The notes: generated by a model not told the origin, from the sequence alone. A stretch of DNA of 64,000 nt from Mesorhizobium temperatum (GCF_002284575.1 NZ_NPKJ01000068.1:496001-560000); one strand, 5' to 3'; numbered from the stretch's first letter, positions 26,301 to 35,393 are shown. Numbers and translations are program-made.

Positions 26301-26432
26301 CTGCCCCGGTTCCTTCGCCAGAGGAGATGATTTTGCCCGAGCCTAAAAGGAGTGTCGGCGTTGGTCCCCAGCTTTACTTCACCGAAGCGAAGCGCAGTCC
26401 CTGCGATCTGCCGGCGCGAGGGAGCTCGCAGC

Positions 26433-26580
26433 GCCTGTCCTGCCGGATATCACCCCCACACAGGGGGAGATCGGCCGTCATCTCTGCTTTCGCCAATCGC
26501 CAACGCTGAAGGAGAGGCGGTACGTTGACGCTGCCAATCTCCCCACTCGTGGGGAGATGTCCGGCAGGACAGAGGGGGGC
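26433..26580. repeat. Palindromic intergenic repeat, type C
   Basis: The arms CCTGTCCTGCCGGATAT and ATGTCCGGCAGGACAGAGG enclose two hairpins, and the core TTTCGCCAATC lies at 26488-26507. It lies between parS-like sites. Confidence 0.88.
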
Positions 26581-26631
26581 GCGAAGGATCGCCAGCATTC
26601 CGTCTCCATCGCTGTGTTCTCCGCTCCCCAA

Positions 26632-26647
26632 TGTTTCACGTGAGTCA
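26632..26647. promoter_or_regulatory. parS-like site at the mnmE stop codon
   Basis: The sequence TGTTTCACGTGAGTCA has two mismatches and includes the mnmE stop codon. Confidence 0.65.
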
Positions 26648-27973
26648 TTTGCCGATGCAGAACTGCGAGAAGATCACGTCCAGCATGTCCTCGACATCGA
26701 CGGCGCCAACGATCCGGCCAAGCCGATCCGCTGCCAGCCGCAATTCCTCGGCCCTCAACTCCTGCCCGCGCCCATTGCCTGTCACTGCCGCAAGCAGGAA
26801 GCGTTTCGTCTCGTTGAGAAGCTCGACGTGCCGCAGCCGCGACGGCAGGATATCGCCGGCGTCGCCGATCTGCGCTGCGGCGCGATCGCCGATCTCCGCC
26901 AGTAGTTCTGCCAGCCCGGTGCCGTCCTTGGTCGAGATAACCGTGTCGTAGCGCGTCGCAAGCGCCGGCGATTCATCTCGCAGCAGATCGACCTTTGTCC
27001 CGACCCGCAATGTCGGGACATCGGCCGGTATTGCGCCGATCGGGGCCGGGTCCGCCATATCCTCCAGCACCAGCAGCAGATCGGCAGTACCGGCCTTGCT
27101 CCTTGCCCTTTCGATGCCAATCGCCTCGATCCTCCCGGGCGTCTCGCGCAGACCGGCAGTATCGGTCACCCTTACCCGCATTCCCTCCAAATCCAGCACG
27201 ACTTCAAGCAGATCGCGGGTCGTGCCGGGCTCCTCCGTCACGATCGCCGCTTCGCGCCGCGCCAGGGCGTTAAACAGGCTTGATTTACCGGCATTCGGCG
27301 CGCCGAGAATGACAACCTCGAAACCGTCGCGGATGATCTCGGCCGCTCGGAAACCTTCGACATGATGCTCGATTTCGTCGATCATCGCGCGAACGTCCGA
27401 CCAGACCGTCTCTGCAACGGAACCCGGCACATCGTCTTCGTCGGCAAAGTCGATCTCGGCCTCGATCATCGCTCGCGCATGAATGAGCCGCCGGCGCCAA
27501 CCCAGATAGAGTTCGCTCTGCGCACCCTCGGCATTCTGAACGGCAAAGCGCCGCTGCGCCTCCGTCTCGGCATTGACGAGATCGGCCAGCGCCTCGGTCT
27601 CGACCAGATCGACCTTGCCGTTGAGAAAGGCGCGGCGGGTGAACTCGCCAGGCTCGGCATGCCTGACGCCGTCGAAGCCGGCGATCGTCTCAAGCATCTT
27701 CGCCACGACGGCGCGTCCGCCGTGGACATGGAACTCGGCGATGTCCTCACCAGTGAAGCTGTTAGGGCCGGCAAAGAAAACGACCAGGCCGCTGTCGAGC
27801 ACCGATCCGTCCGGCGCCCTGAACCAGCGATAGGCCGCAACGCGGTTTTTGACCATCGAGCCGGCAATCGTTTCAACGACGAATCGACTTTGCGGGCCGG
27901 AAATGCGGATCACGGCAACACCAGCGGGCAGGCGGCCGCTCGACAGGGCAACTATGGAATCACCTGAAATCAT
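26645..27973 (-). CDS. mnmE: tRNA modification GTPase MnmE (TrmE)
   Basis: This 442-residue GTPase is the partner of MnmG. The N-terminal formyl-THF-binding domain is residues 1-120, the P-loop GAPNAGKSS is at 224-232, and the switch DTAGLRET follows. The protein ends in the invariant CIGK motif whose cysteine is catalytic in the family. I chose ATG 27973 (MISGDSIVALS); a GTG five codons upstream is also possible. It is divergent from the DUF255 gene. Confidence 0.95.
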   Translation of the reverse strand: MISGDSIVALSSGRLPAGVAVIRISGPQSRFVVETIAGSMVKNRVAAYRWFRAPDGSVLDSGLVVFFAGPNSFTGEDIAEFHVHGGRAVVAKMLETIAGFDGVRHAEPGEFTRRAFLNGKVDLVETEALADLVNAETEAQRRFAVQNAEGAQSELYLGWRRRLIHARAMIEAEIDFADEDDVPGSVAETVWSDVRAMIDEIEHHVEGFRAAEIIRDGFEVVILGAPNAGKSSLFNALARREAAIVTEEPGTTRDLLEVVLDLEGMRVRVTDTAGLRETPGRIEAIGIERARSKAGTADLLLVLEDMADPAPIGAIPADVPTLRVGTKVDLLRDESPALATRYDTVISTKDGTGLAELLAEIGDRAAAQIGDAGDILPSRLRHVELLNETKRFLLAAVTGNGRGQELRAEELRLAADRLGRIVGAVDVEDMLDVIFSQFCIGK

Positions 27974-28037
27974 TTGCCGACCCAGCACAACCGCCCTAGC
28001 TTCGCTTATTCATCGACAATTCGCCGAGTGCCCGACC

Positions 28038-30071
28038 GTGACATTACCCGCGCAAAATCTGCCCGCGCAAAATCTACTTGCCGAAGAGGCCAGCCCCTAT
28101 CTGCAGCAGCATAGCGGCAACCCGGTGCATTGGCGGGCATGGTCGCCAGCATCGCTCGCCGAGGCAAAGGCGCTGCAGCGGCCAATCCTGCTCTCGGTCG
28201 GTTACGCCGCCTGCCACTGGTGCCATGTCATGGCGCACGAAAGCTTCGAGAACGATGACGTCGCCGCCGTCATGAACCGTCTCTTCGTCAATATCAAGGT
28301 CGATCGCGAGGAGCGGCCGGACATCGACCAGATCTATATGGCCGCACTGTCGTCGATGGGCGAGCAGGGCGGATGGCCGCTGACAATGTTTCTGACGCCG
28401 GACGGAAAGCCTTTCTGGGGCGGCACCTATTTTCCGCGCGAAGCCCGTTACGGCCGCCCGGGCTTCGTCCAGGTGCTGGAGGCGGTCGACAAGGCGTGGC
28501 GGGAGAAGAAAGAAAGCGTTAACCAAAGCGCCGACGGCCTGACCACGCATGTCGAGGCGCGGCTGGCGGGCACGCATGCCAAGGCCGTGCTCGATCGCGA
28601 CACGCTCGCCACGCTCGCCAACGGCATCAACGGCATGATCGACCGGGAGCTGGGCGGCCTGCGCGGCGCGCCCAAATTCCCCAATGCGCCGTTCATGCAG
28701 ACGCTCTGGCTGTCCTGGCTGCGCGACGGCGCCATAGCCCATCGCGACGCCGTCCTGCTCAGCCTAGAAAAGATGCTAGCGGGCGGCATCTACGACCATA
28801 TCGGCGGCGGGCTGAGCCGCTATTCGACCGATGCCGAGTGGCTGGTGCCGCATTTCGAAAAAATGCTCTACGACAACGCCCAGCTCATCCGGCTGTGCAA
28901 CTGGGCCTATGCGGCGACCGGCGATAAATTGTTCCGGGTGCGAATCGAAGGGACGATCGACTGGCTCTTGCGTGAGATGCGCGTCGATGGCGGTGCCTTC
29001 GCTGCCAGCCTCGACGCCGACAGCGAGGGCGAGGAGGGGTTGTTCTACACCTGGAGCAGGGATGAGATAGAAACCGCTCTCGGCGACGAATCGGCCTTAT
29101 TTTTCCAGTACTTCACGCTTACCGGCCCGCATGGCTGGGAGGGCAAGCCGATCATCCACCAGACTGACGCCCAGCAAACGCAAAGCGTCGCCGATCGCGA
29201 CCGGCTCATTCCGCTGAAAGAAGAAATGCTGGTAGCCAGGGAACAGCGTGTAAGGCCCGGGCGTGACGGCAAAGTCCTGACCGATTGGAACGGCCTGGTG
29301 ATCGCGGCTCTCGCCGAAGCCGGGCGCGCCCTGAAACGGATCGACTGGATCGAGGCGGCGGAACAGGCCTTTGTCGCCATTGCCAGCTCTGCTCGAGACG
29401 GCCGCTTGCCCCATTCGATGCTTGGCGTAAAGAAGCTTTTTCCGGCGCTGTCGAGCGACTACGCCGCCATGGCCAACGCCGCGATCTCCTTGTTCGAGGC
29501 TACCGGCACATCGAACTACGCCGAGTTGGCCGGCCAATTCATCGCGCAGCTCGACCGATGGCATAGCGATGAGAACAACACCGGCTACTATCTCACCGCG
29601 TCGGATAGCAGCGACGTGCCGATCCGCATCAGGGGCGATGCCGACGAGGCCATTCCTTCAGCCACAGGCCAGATCATCGAGGCCATGGTCCGGTTTTCCT
29701 CGCTCTCCGGCGATTTCGAATTGCAGGAAAAGACGTGGAAGGTCGCCGAACACGCGGCGGGCCGGGCGGCGCATCAGGCCTATGGCCAGGCAGGCATCGT
29801 CAACGCCTGTGCCTTGGCGATCGAGCCGTTGAAACTGGTGCTGGTAGACAACCCTGAAAATCCCGGGCTTGTTCCGGTTGCGAATCGAAATCCGGACCCG
29901 CGCCGGATCGACACTATCGTGCCGGTCGGCTCAGCAACGAACCTGCCGATGCTGCCAGGCGGCGCTCTGCCGCCAACCGACACGCCCGGCGCCTGGCTGT
30001 GCACGGGGCAGGTCTGCCTGCCGACTATAACAAGCGCTGAGGAGCTCGAGCGGCGGTTGCGGCGCCAGTAG
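28038..30071 (+). CDS. Thioredoxin-domain protein of the DUF255/YyaL (SSP411) family
   Basis: This 677-residue protein has an N-terminal thioredoxin-like domain with Cys59 and Cys62 in AACHWCHVM. A long (alpha/alpha)6-barrel-like region follows, typical of the spermatogenesis-associated protein 20 family. The C-terminus ends with a small segment containing CTGQVCLP. The reaction is unknown. The GTG 28038 gives the family length. A 15-base direct duplication near the start (CCGCGCAAAATCTG) encodes LPAQNLPAQNL. It is divergent from mnmE. Confidence 0.88.
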   Translation: MTLPAQNLPAQNLLAEEASPYLQQHSGNPVHWRAWSPASLAEAKALQRPILLSVGYAACHWCHVMAHESFENDDVAAVMNRLFVNIKVDREERPDIDQIYMAALSSMGEQGGWPLTMFLTPDGKPFWGGTYFPREARYGRPGFVQVLEAVDKAWREKKESVNQSADGLTTHVEARLAGTHAKAVLDRDTLATLANGINGMIDRELGGLRGAPKFPNAPFMQTLWLSWLRDGAIAHRDAVLLSLEKMLAGGIYDHIGGGLSRYSTDAEWLVPHFEKMLYDNAQLIRLCNWAYAATGDKLFRVRIEGTIDWLLREMRVDGGAFAASLDADSEGEEGLFYTWSRDEIETALGDESALFFQYFTLTGPHGWEGKPIIHQTDAQQTQSVADRDRLIPLKEEMLVAREQRVRPGRDGKVLTDWNGLVIAALAEAGRALKRIDWIEAAEQAFVAIASSARDGRLPHSMLGVKKLFPALSSDYAAMANAAISLFEATGTSNYAELAGQFIAQLDRWHSDENNTGYYLTASDSSDVPIRIRGDADEAIPSATGQIIEAMVRFSSLSGDFELQEKTWKVAEHAAGRAAHQAYGQAGIVNACALAIEPLKLVLVDNPENPGLVPVANRNPDPRRIDTIVPVGSATNLPMLPGGALPPTDTPGAWLCTGQVCLPTITSAEELERRLRRQ

Positions 30072-30093
30072 GGGTAGGTGCTGCGCGGTTCTC

Positions 30094-30274
30094 CCTTCTC
30101 CCCTTGTGGGAGAAGGTGGCCGAGCCCACGGGTCTTGCCTCCGGCAAGCCCGAGGACAGGCTCCGCTCGGTCGGATGAGGGGTGTTCCAGCTTGGCACCG
30201 CCGCATTCCGTCCAACACCCCTCATCCGTCTTGGCGCTGCGCGCCAATCCACCTTCTCCCACAGGGGGAGAAGG
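30094..30274. repeat. Palindromic intergenic repeat, type B, enlarged
   Basis: Standard type B arms are present, but the left inner stem carries about 36 extra bases that form their own hairpin (CTTGCCTCCGGCAAG). The core is in the GTTCCAGCTTGGCACC orientation. It lies between the converging DUF255 gene and rho. Confidence 0.88.
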
Positions 30275-30303
30275 CAAGAGGGGTCAGCGCCAGACCAGTC
30301 CCC

Positions 30304-31569
30304 TTACGTATTCATCGAATCGAAGAAGTCCGCGTTGGTCTTGGTCTGCTTGAGCTTGTCGATCAGGAACTCGATGGCGTCGGTCGTTCCCATCGGCGCC
30401 AGGATGCGGCGCAGCACGAAGATCTTCTGCAGGTCCTGGCGGGCGACCAAAAGATCTTCCTTGCGGGTGCCGGACTTGAGGATGTCCATGGCCGGATAAA
30501 TGCGCTTGTCCGCCACCTTGCGGTCGAGCACGATTTCCGAGTTGCCGGTACCCTTGAACTCTTCGAAGATGACCTCGTCCATGCGGCTGCCGGTGTCGAT
30601 CAGCGCGGTGGCGATGATGGTCAGCGAGCCGCCTTCCTCGATGTTGCGGGCCGCACCGAAGAAGCGCTTCGGCCGCTGAAGGGCATTTGCGTCGACACCG
30701 CCGGTCAGGACCTTGCCGGATGACGGCACCACGGTGTTGTAGGCGCGGCCGAGGCGGGTGATCGAATCCAGCAGGATGACGACGTCGCGCCCGTGCTCGA
30801 CAAGGCGCTTGGCCTTCTCGATCACCATTTCGGCGACCTGGACGTGGCGCACCGCCGGCTCGTCGAAGGTCGAGGAGACGACCTCGCCCTTCACCGAACG
30901 CTGCATGTCGGTGACTTCTTCCGGCCGCTCGTCGATCAAGAGCACGATCAGATAGCATTCGGGATGATTGGTGGTGATCGAGTGGGCGATGTTCTGTAAG
31001 AGCACCGTCTTGCCGGTGCGCGGCTGCGCCACGATCAGGGCGCGTTGGCCTTTACCGAGCGGCGCCACCAGGTCGATGACGCGGGCCGAAATGTCCTTCG
31101 AGGTCGGAACATCCATTTCCATCTTCAGCCGCGAGGTCGGGTAAAGCGGCGTCAGATTGTCGAAATGGATCTTGTGGCGGATCTTTTCCGGGTCGTCGAA
31201 ATTGATCGTGTTGACCTTGAGCAGCGCGAAATAGCGCTCGCCCTCTTTCGGGCTACGGATCGGGCCTTCGACCGTGTCGCCGGTCTTCAGCGAGAACCGG
31301 CGGATCTGCGACGGCGAGATGTAGATATCGTCCGGACCCGGCAGATAATTGGCATTGGCCGAGCGCAGGAAACCAAAACCGTCCTGCAGCACTTCGACGA
31401 CGCCGTCACCGATGATCTCGATATCCTGGGTCGCCAGCCGCTTCAGGATCGCGAACATCAGCTCCTGCTTGCGCATCACACTGGCGTTCTCGACCTCGAG
31501 CGATTCGGCATAAGCGATCAGCTCTGGCGGTTTCTTGTTCTTGAACTCGGTGAGTTTCATTTCTTGCAT
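30304..31569 (-). CDS. rho: Transcription termination factor Rho
   Basis: This 421-residue hexameric RNA helicase ends transcription. The N-terminal helix bundle (LIAYAESLEVENASVMRKQE), the RNA-binding cold-shock-like domain (GFGFLRSANANYLPGPDDIY), the Walker A motif AQPRTGKT and the Q/R-loop region RLGRAYNTVVP are all in place. The start at ATG 31569 gives MQEMKLTEF, matching rhizobial Rho; an ATG immediately upstream is also possible. A 261-base leader separates it from hemJ. Confidence 0.96.
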   Translation of the reverse strand: MQEMKLTEFKNKKPPELIAYAESLEVENASVMRKQELMFAILKRLATQDIEIIGDGVVEVLQDGFGFLRSANANYLPGPDDIYISPSQIRRFSLKTGDTVEGPIRSPKEGERYFALLKVNTINFDDPEKIRHKIHFDNLTPLYPTSRLKMEMDVPTSKDISARVIDLVAPLGKGQRALIVAQPRTGKTVLLQNIAHSITTNHPECYLIVLLIDERPEEVTDMQRSVKGEVVSSTFDEPAVRHVQVAEMVIEKAKRLVEHGRDVVILLDSITRLGRAYNTVVPSSGKVLTGGVDANALQRPKRFFGAARNIEEGGSLTIIATALIDTGSRMDEVIFEEFKGTGNSEIVLDRKVADKRIYPAMDILKSGTRKEDLLVARQDLQKIFVLRRILAPMGTTDAIEFLIDKLKQTKTNADFFDSMNT

Positions 31570-31830
31570 CATTAGACGGACTCTGAGTGAGTAAGCATGG
31601 GGAAAATATCGGCGGGATGCGACAAATGCCGGGCGCGGCCGAAGCGATGAATGGGCGGCGCATGACGGGAAGGAAGACCCGTCTTTTATCGTCGGTCGAC
31701 TAAAAGAGCAAGCCGCCTTTTGTGGCCGCTGCGCGTCTCTCTTGACGCGCAAAGGGCGCTGTAGGACTTTTTGAGTTCCGCATCGTACCTTCCGAAAATC
31801 GATTCCGATTTTCTGGCCGATGCGGCGGCG

Positions 31831-32373
31831 TCAAAACGGCTTCACGATGACCAGCACGACGATGACGATCATCAGCAATGTGGGGATCTCGTTGACGATC
31901 CGCCAGTGCTTCGCTGGCTTTTCGTTGCGGTCCTCGGCGAATTTGCGAACCGCACCGGCCAGATAGCCGTGAACGGCCGACAGGCCAAGCACCGCGGCGA
32001 TCTTGGCATGTAGCCAGCCGCCCTGAAAAGCAAAACCCTTCCAGGCAAGCCAGAGGCCGAACGCCCAGGTGATGATCATGGCCGGATTGATAATGCCGCG
32101 CAGCAGCCGGCGCTCCATCACCTTGAAGGTTTCCGACTGGACGGAGCCTTTCTCGGCGTCGGCATGATAGACCAGCAGCCGCGGCAGATAGAGCATGCCC
32201 GCCATCCACGAGATGACGGCGATGACATGGATCGCCTTTGCCCAGGGGTAGAAATCATCCGGCCCGAATAGGAACAGAAGCCCAGCCAACACGAGGAAAA
32301 TGGCAATCGCGATCGCTGCGCGACGCATTGCGCCAGCACCACCTTCCACAGAGCCTTTCCCCATCATCGTCAT
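31831..32373 (-). CDS. hemJ: Protoporphyrinogen IX oxidase HemJ (CopD-like membrane protein)
   Basis: This 180-residue integral membrane protein has four to five hydrophobic helices. The conserved segments are KAIHVIAVISWMAGMLYLPRL and WLHAKIAAVLGLSAVHGYL, the histidine and lysine pattern of HemJ-type oxidases that oxidise protoporphyrinogen in haem synthesis. Its ATG overlaps the hemE stop (ATGA), which supports a haem operon. The long open frame upstream of 32373 is a shadow of hemE. Confidence 0.9.
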   Translation of the reverse strand: MTMMGKGSVEGGAGAMRRAAIAIAIFLVLAGLLFLFGPDDFYPWAKAIHVIAVISWMAGMLYLPRLLVYHADAEKGSVQSETFKVMERRLLRGIINPAMIITWAFGLWLAWKGFAFQGGWLHAKIAAVLGLSAVHGYLAGAVRKFAEDRNEKPAKHWRIVNEIPTLLMIVIVVLVIVKPF

Positions 32374-33398
32374 GACGCGCTCCGCACCAGTTTCACCATG
32401 GCCTCGACATGCGCGATCGGCGTCTCCGGCGTGATGCCATGGCCGAGATTGAAGATCAGCGGCCCATCGCCCAGCGCTTTCAGGATTGCGTCGACGCCGT
32501 CGGCTAGAGCCTTGCCGCCGACCACCAGACGCAACGGATCGAGATTGCCCTGTACGGCGCCATCGCGCTGCAGTTCCTTCGCCGTCGTCAACGGCACGGT
32601 CCAGTCTAGCCCCAGCCCCGTCACGCCGGTCTTCTGGCGGTAACTCCGGTAGTGGGCGCCGGCGCCCTTGGGAAAACCGATGATCGGAACGTTGGGATGG
32701 ACGGCCCGAACCTGCCTGACGATCTCCGCCACCGGCTTGACGCAAAAGGCCTCGAAGGAAACGTCATCGAGCACGCCGGACCACGAGTCAAAGATCTGCA
32801 CCACATCGGCGCCGGCTTCGATCTGGCGGATCAGATAGGCGGCCGAATGATCGGCAAGGACGTTCAGCAGCTGCAGGAAAGCCACCGGCTCGCGATAGGC
32901 AAACAGCCGCGCCGGCGTCTGGTCTGAAGTGCCGTGGCCGGCGATCATATAGGTCGCCACCGTCCACGGCGCGCCGCAGAAGCCGATCAGCGTCGTTTCA
33001 TCAGGCAGTTTTGCCCGCAGCCGTCTGACCGTCTCGTAGACCGGTTCGAGATTCACGTGAAACGTTTCGCCGTCCAGAGCCGCAATCTCTGCCACCGAGA
33101 TCGGCGTCAACAGCGGCCCGCGTCCCTCCTCGAAGCGCACGTCGCGGCCCAGCGCATGCGGCACGACAAGGATATCGGAAAACAGGATCGATGCGTCGAA
33201 GCCGAACCGTTCGATCGGCTGCAGCGTCACTTCCACGGCAAGATCGGGATCGTAGCAAAGGTCGAGGAACGATCCGGCCCGCCTGCGTGTTTCCCGATAT
33301 TCCGGCAGATAGCGGCCGGCCTGGCGCATCATCCAGATCGGCGGCGGAAACGCAGCCTTGCCTCTCAACACGTCCAGCATGATCCGGTTTTCAGGCAT
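32370..33398 (-). CDS. hemE: Uroporphyrinogen decarboxylase HemE
   Basis: This 342-residue cytoplasmic enzyme decarboxylates uroporphyrinogen III to coproporphyrinogen III. The family signature PIWMMRQAGRYLPEY is near residue 20, and GFCGAPWTVATYMI follows. It starts at ATG 33398 on the edge of the candidate origin and is transcribed away from it. hemE next to oriC is the arrangement known from Caulobacter and Rhizobiales. Confidence 0.96.
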   Translation of the reverse strand: MPENRIMLDVLRGKAAFPPPIWMMRQAGRYLPEYRETRRRAGSFLDLCYDPDLAVEVTLQPIERFGFDASILFSDILVVPHALGRDVRFEEGRGPLLTPISVAEIAALDGETFHVNLEPVYETVRRLRAKLPDETTLIGFCGAPWTVATYMIAGHGTSDQTPARLFAYREPVAFLQLLNVLADHSAAYLIRQIEAGADVVQIFDSWSGVLDDVSFEAFCVKPVAEIVRQVRAVHPNVPIIGFPKGAGAHYRSYRQKTGVTGLGLDWTVPLTTAKELQRDGAVQGNLDPLRLVVGGKALADGVDAILKALGDGPLIFNLGHGITPETPIAHVEAMVKLVRSAS

Positions 33399-33629
33399 TC
33401 AGCGCTCGCCTCTCCAGGCTTCTCTATAATTTAAATATTCTATTTCTAGGAATCTTATGATTCTAAGAGTCTGTTGGTATCGGTGGTTGTCTGCTGTCCC
33501 GCTTTGCCCCGGAAAAGGCCAGCCAGCATATTGTCGCGTGCTTCTTCTGCCGGATAGGAGGAGTTTGGGGACAGTTGGAAATTTCCGACTGGAGTCAATG
33601 CGTTGCCGCCCGCGCAAAGAAAACCGACC

Positions 33630-33638
33630 TGTGGATGA
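33630..33638 (-). promoter_or_regulatory. DnaA box candidate
   Basis: The sequence TGTGGATGA is the complement of TCATCCACA, one mismatch from TTATCCACA. Confidence 0.6.
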
Positions 33639-33707
33639 CGCCTAGTCAAAAAAGCACGTCCCCGAACTTGTCCCCAGGCGCCCGACGAAGCCGACAGCGC
33701 ATCGAAT

Positions 33708-33716
33708 TGTGGACAA
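33708..33716 (-). promoter_or_regulatory. DnaA box candidate
   Basis: The sequence TGTGGACAA is the complement of TTGTCCACA, one mismatch from consensus. Confidence 0.65.
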
Positions 33717-33766
33717 ACTGGCATCTGATACAGTCGCCCCGAACCGGCCGATCTTTCCGACCGACC

Positions 33767-33775
33767 TTATCCACA
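33767..33775 (+). promoter_or_regulatory. DnaA box, perfect
   Basis: The sequence TTATCCACA is the exact consensus nonamer, 28 bases before the ppsR start. Confidence 0.85.
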
Positions 33776-33802
33776 TCGGCCCACAGCTTGGAACGAACCC
33801 CT

Positions 33803-34624
33803 GTGAACAAACCCCAGAGCTTCTTTCACCTTCACCTGATTTCCGATGCCACCGGTGAAACGCTGCTGGCGGCCGGCCGCGCGGCTTCGGCGCAATATAA
33901 GGATGCGCGCGCCATCGAACATATCTACCCGCTCATCCGCACCGAAAAGCAGGTGACGAAAGTGTTCGAGGACATCGAGGAGGAGCCGGGCATCATCCTC
34001 TATACGGTCGTCGACCAGAAGCTCGCCCGCGGCATCGACGAACGCTGCGCCGCCATGGGCCTGCCTTGCGTCTCCGTACTGGAACCGGTGCTGACCGTGT
34101 TCCAGTCCTATCTCGGCACGCCGGCCGGTCGCCGCGTCGGCGCCCAGCACGTTCTCGACGCCGAATATTTTCGCCGCATCGACGCGCTCAACTTCACCAT
34201 GGAGCATGATGACGGCCAGCTGCCGGCCAATATGGACGACGCCGACATCGTGCTCGTCGGCATTTCGCGCACCTCGAAGACGCCGACCAGCATCTATCTC
34301 GCCAATCGCGGCATCAAGACCGCAAATATCCCGATCGTGCTCGGCGTGCCGGTGCCGGAAAGCCTGGTCAACGCCACGAAGCCGCTGATCGTCGGGCTGA
34401 TCGCCACCGCCGAGCGCATCTCGCAGGTCCGCCAGAACCGCATCCTCGGCACCACCAGCGCCTATGAGCCGACCGACTATGTCGACCGCGCCGCGATCAG
34501 CGAAGAGCTTGCCTATGCCCGCAAGATCTGCACCCGGCATGGCTGGCCGATGATCGACGTCAGCCGCCGCTCGATCGAGGAGACGGCGGCGGCTATCGTT
34601 GCCCTGCGGGGAAAGACGCGCTAG
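33803..34624 (+). CDS. ppsR: Pyruvate, phosphate dikinase regulatory protein-like kinase/pyrophosphorylase (DUF299)
   Basis: This 273-residue protein is of the bifunctional serine/threonine kinase and phosphorylase type that switches pyruvate dikinase or PEP synthase on and off. It begins FFHLHLISDATGETL and has the P-loop-like motif GISRTSKTPTS. The GTG at 33803 gives the family length; readings from 33575 run through the origin. The final TAG codon lies inside the left end of an inverted-repeat element. Confidence 0.92.
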   Translation: MNKPQSFFHLHLISDATGETLLAAGRAASAQYKDARAIEHIYPLIRTEKQVTKVFEDIEEEPGIILYTVVDQKLARGIDERCAAMGLPCVSVLEPVLTVFQSYLGTPAGRRVGAQHVLDAEYFRRIDALNFTMEHDDGQLPANMDDADIVLVGISRTSKTPTSIYLANRGIKTANIPIVLGVPVPESLVNATKPLIVGLIATAERISQVRQNRILGTTSAYEPTDYVDRAAISEELAYARKICTRHGWPMIDVSRRSIEETAAAIVALRGKTR

Positions 34625-34767
34625 GGCGTGTGATATTCAGGTGATGCCGGCCTGCAAACGGCGGCTTCCTGCGCTTCCGGTGCTCACGTACGAAAAGTAC
34701 GCTCCGCTCCGGTTCTCGGAAGCCACCATTTTCGGCTCGGCCTGACCTGAATCTCGACACACCCTAG
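34621..34767. repeat. CTAG-flanked inverted-repeat element overlapping the ppsR stop
   Basis: The left end CTAGGGCGTGTGATATTCAG and the complement of the right end (CTAGGGTGTGTCGAGATTCA) match with few differences over about 22 bases. Between them lie hairpins such as CGTAC-GAAAA-GTACG. The element is 147 bases and supplies the stop codon of ppsR. It carries no gene. Confidence 0.75.
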
Positions 34768-34793
34768 TGAGCGTCAGAAATCGGGCGATAAAA

Positions 34794-35393
34794 ATGACCG
34801 AAAAAATCATCCTTGCCTCGGGCAGCCCATTCCGCAAGGCGCTGCTTGTCCATGCCGGCGTGGCGGTCGAGGCGGTTCCGGCGGAAGTCGACGAGCGCGC
34901 GCTCGAAGCGCCCTTGCAGGGCAGCGGTATCTCGCCCGAGGACGTCGCACTGGTGCTGGCCGAGGCCAAGTCCACCGAGGTCAGCGAGCGAAAGCCCGGC
35001 GCCCTTGTGCTCGGTTGCGACCAGACGCTGTCGCTCGGCGACGAAGTGTTCCACAAGCCGGCCGACATGGAAGCCGCGCGCCGCCATCTCTTGGCGCTGT
35101 CGGGCAAGACCCATCAGCTCAACAGTGCTGTGGTGCTGGCCCGCAACAGTGAAGTTCTGTGGCGGCATGTCGGTATCGCCAGCCTGACCATGCGAAAGCT
35201 CGATCCGGCCTTCATCGGCCGCCATCTGGCGCGGGTCGGCGCCAAGGCGCTGTCCAGCGTCGGCGCCTACCAGATCGAAGGCGAGGGCATCCAGCTGTTC
35301 GAAAAAATAGAAGGCGACTATTTCACCATTGTCGGGCTGCCGCTGCTGCCCGTCCTGGCCAAGCTGCGTGACCTCGGCGCCATCGATGGCTGA
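34794..35393 (+). CDS. maf: Maf-like nucleoside triphosphate pyrophosphatase
   Basis: This 199-residue Maf/Ham1 superfamily protein removes pyrophosphate from non-canonical or excess nucleotides. The opening IILASGSPFRKALL is the Maf signature (ASxSPxR), and the catalytic Asp appears in LVLGCDQTLSL. The ATG 34794 is preferred to a GTG at 34767 that lies at the end of the repeat. It overlaps aroE by eight bases. Confidence 0.92.
   Translation: MTEKIILASGSPFRKALLVHAGVAVEAVPAEVDERALEAPLQGSGISPEDVALVLAEAKSTEVSERKPGALVLGCDQTLSLGDEVFHKPADMEAARRHLLALSGKTHQLNSAVVLARNSEVLWRHVGIASLTMRKLDPAFIGRHLARVGAKALSSVGAYQIEGEGIQLFEKIEGDYFTIVGLPLLPVLAKLRDLGAIDG

Larger units (their letters stand above)
33399..33802. 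other. oriC: Probable chromosomal replication origin (oriC), hemE-ppsR gap
   Basis: This 404-base gap separates leftward genes (hemE, rho, mnmE, mnmG, rsmG, parAB) from rightward genes (ppsR, maf, aroE, coaE, dnaQ). At 33421-33470 there is an AT-rich stretch suitable for unwinding, with a near-perfect hairpin CTAGGAATC-TTAT-GATTCTAAG. DnaA-box-like nonamers occur at 33630, 33708 and 33767, the last perfect. A palindrome GGAAATTTCC is at 33577-33586. No protein gene is supported here. Confidence 0.85.

Noticed and set aside
32374..32745. Long N-terminal extension of hemJ
   Set aside because: It is a shifted frame within hemE; HemJ starts at the ATGA overlap at 32373.
33575..33802. An N-terminal extension of ppsR by 76 codons
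   Set aside because: The extra residues have no similarity to the family, whose usual length is reached from GTG 33803, and the DNA carries origin features.
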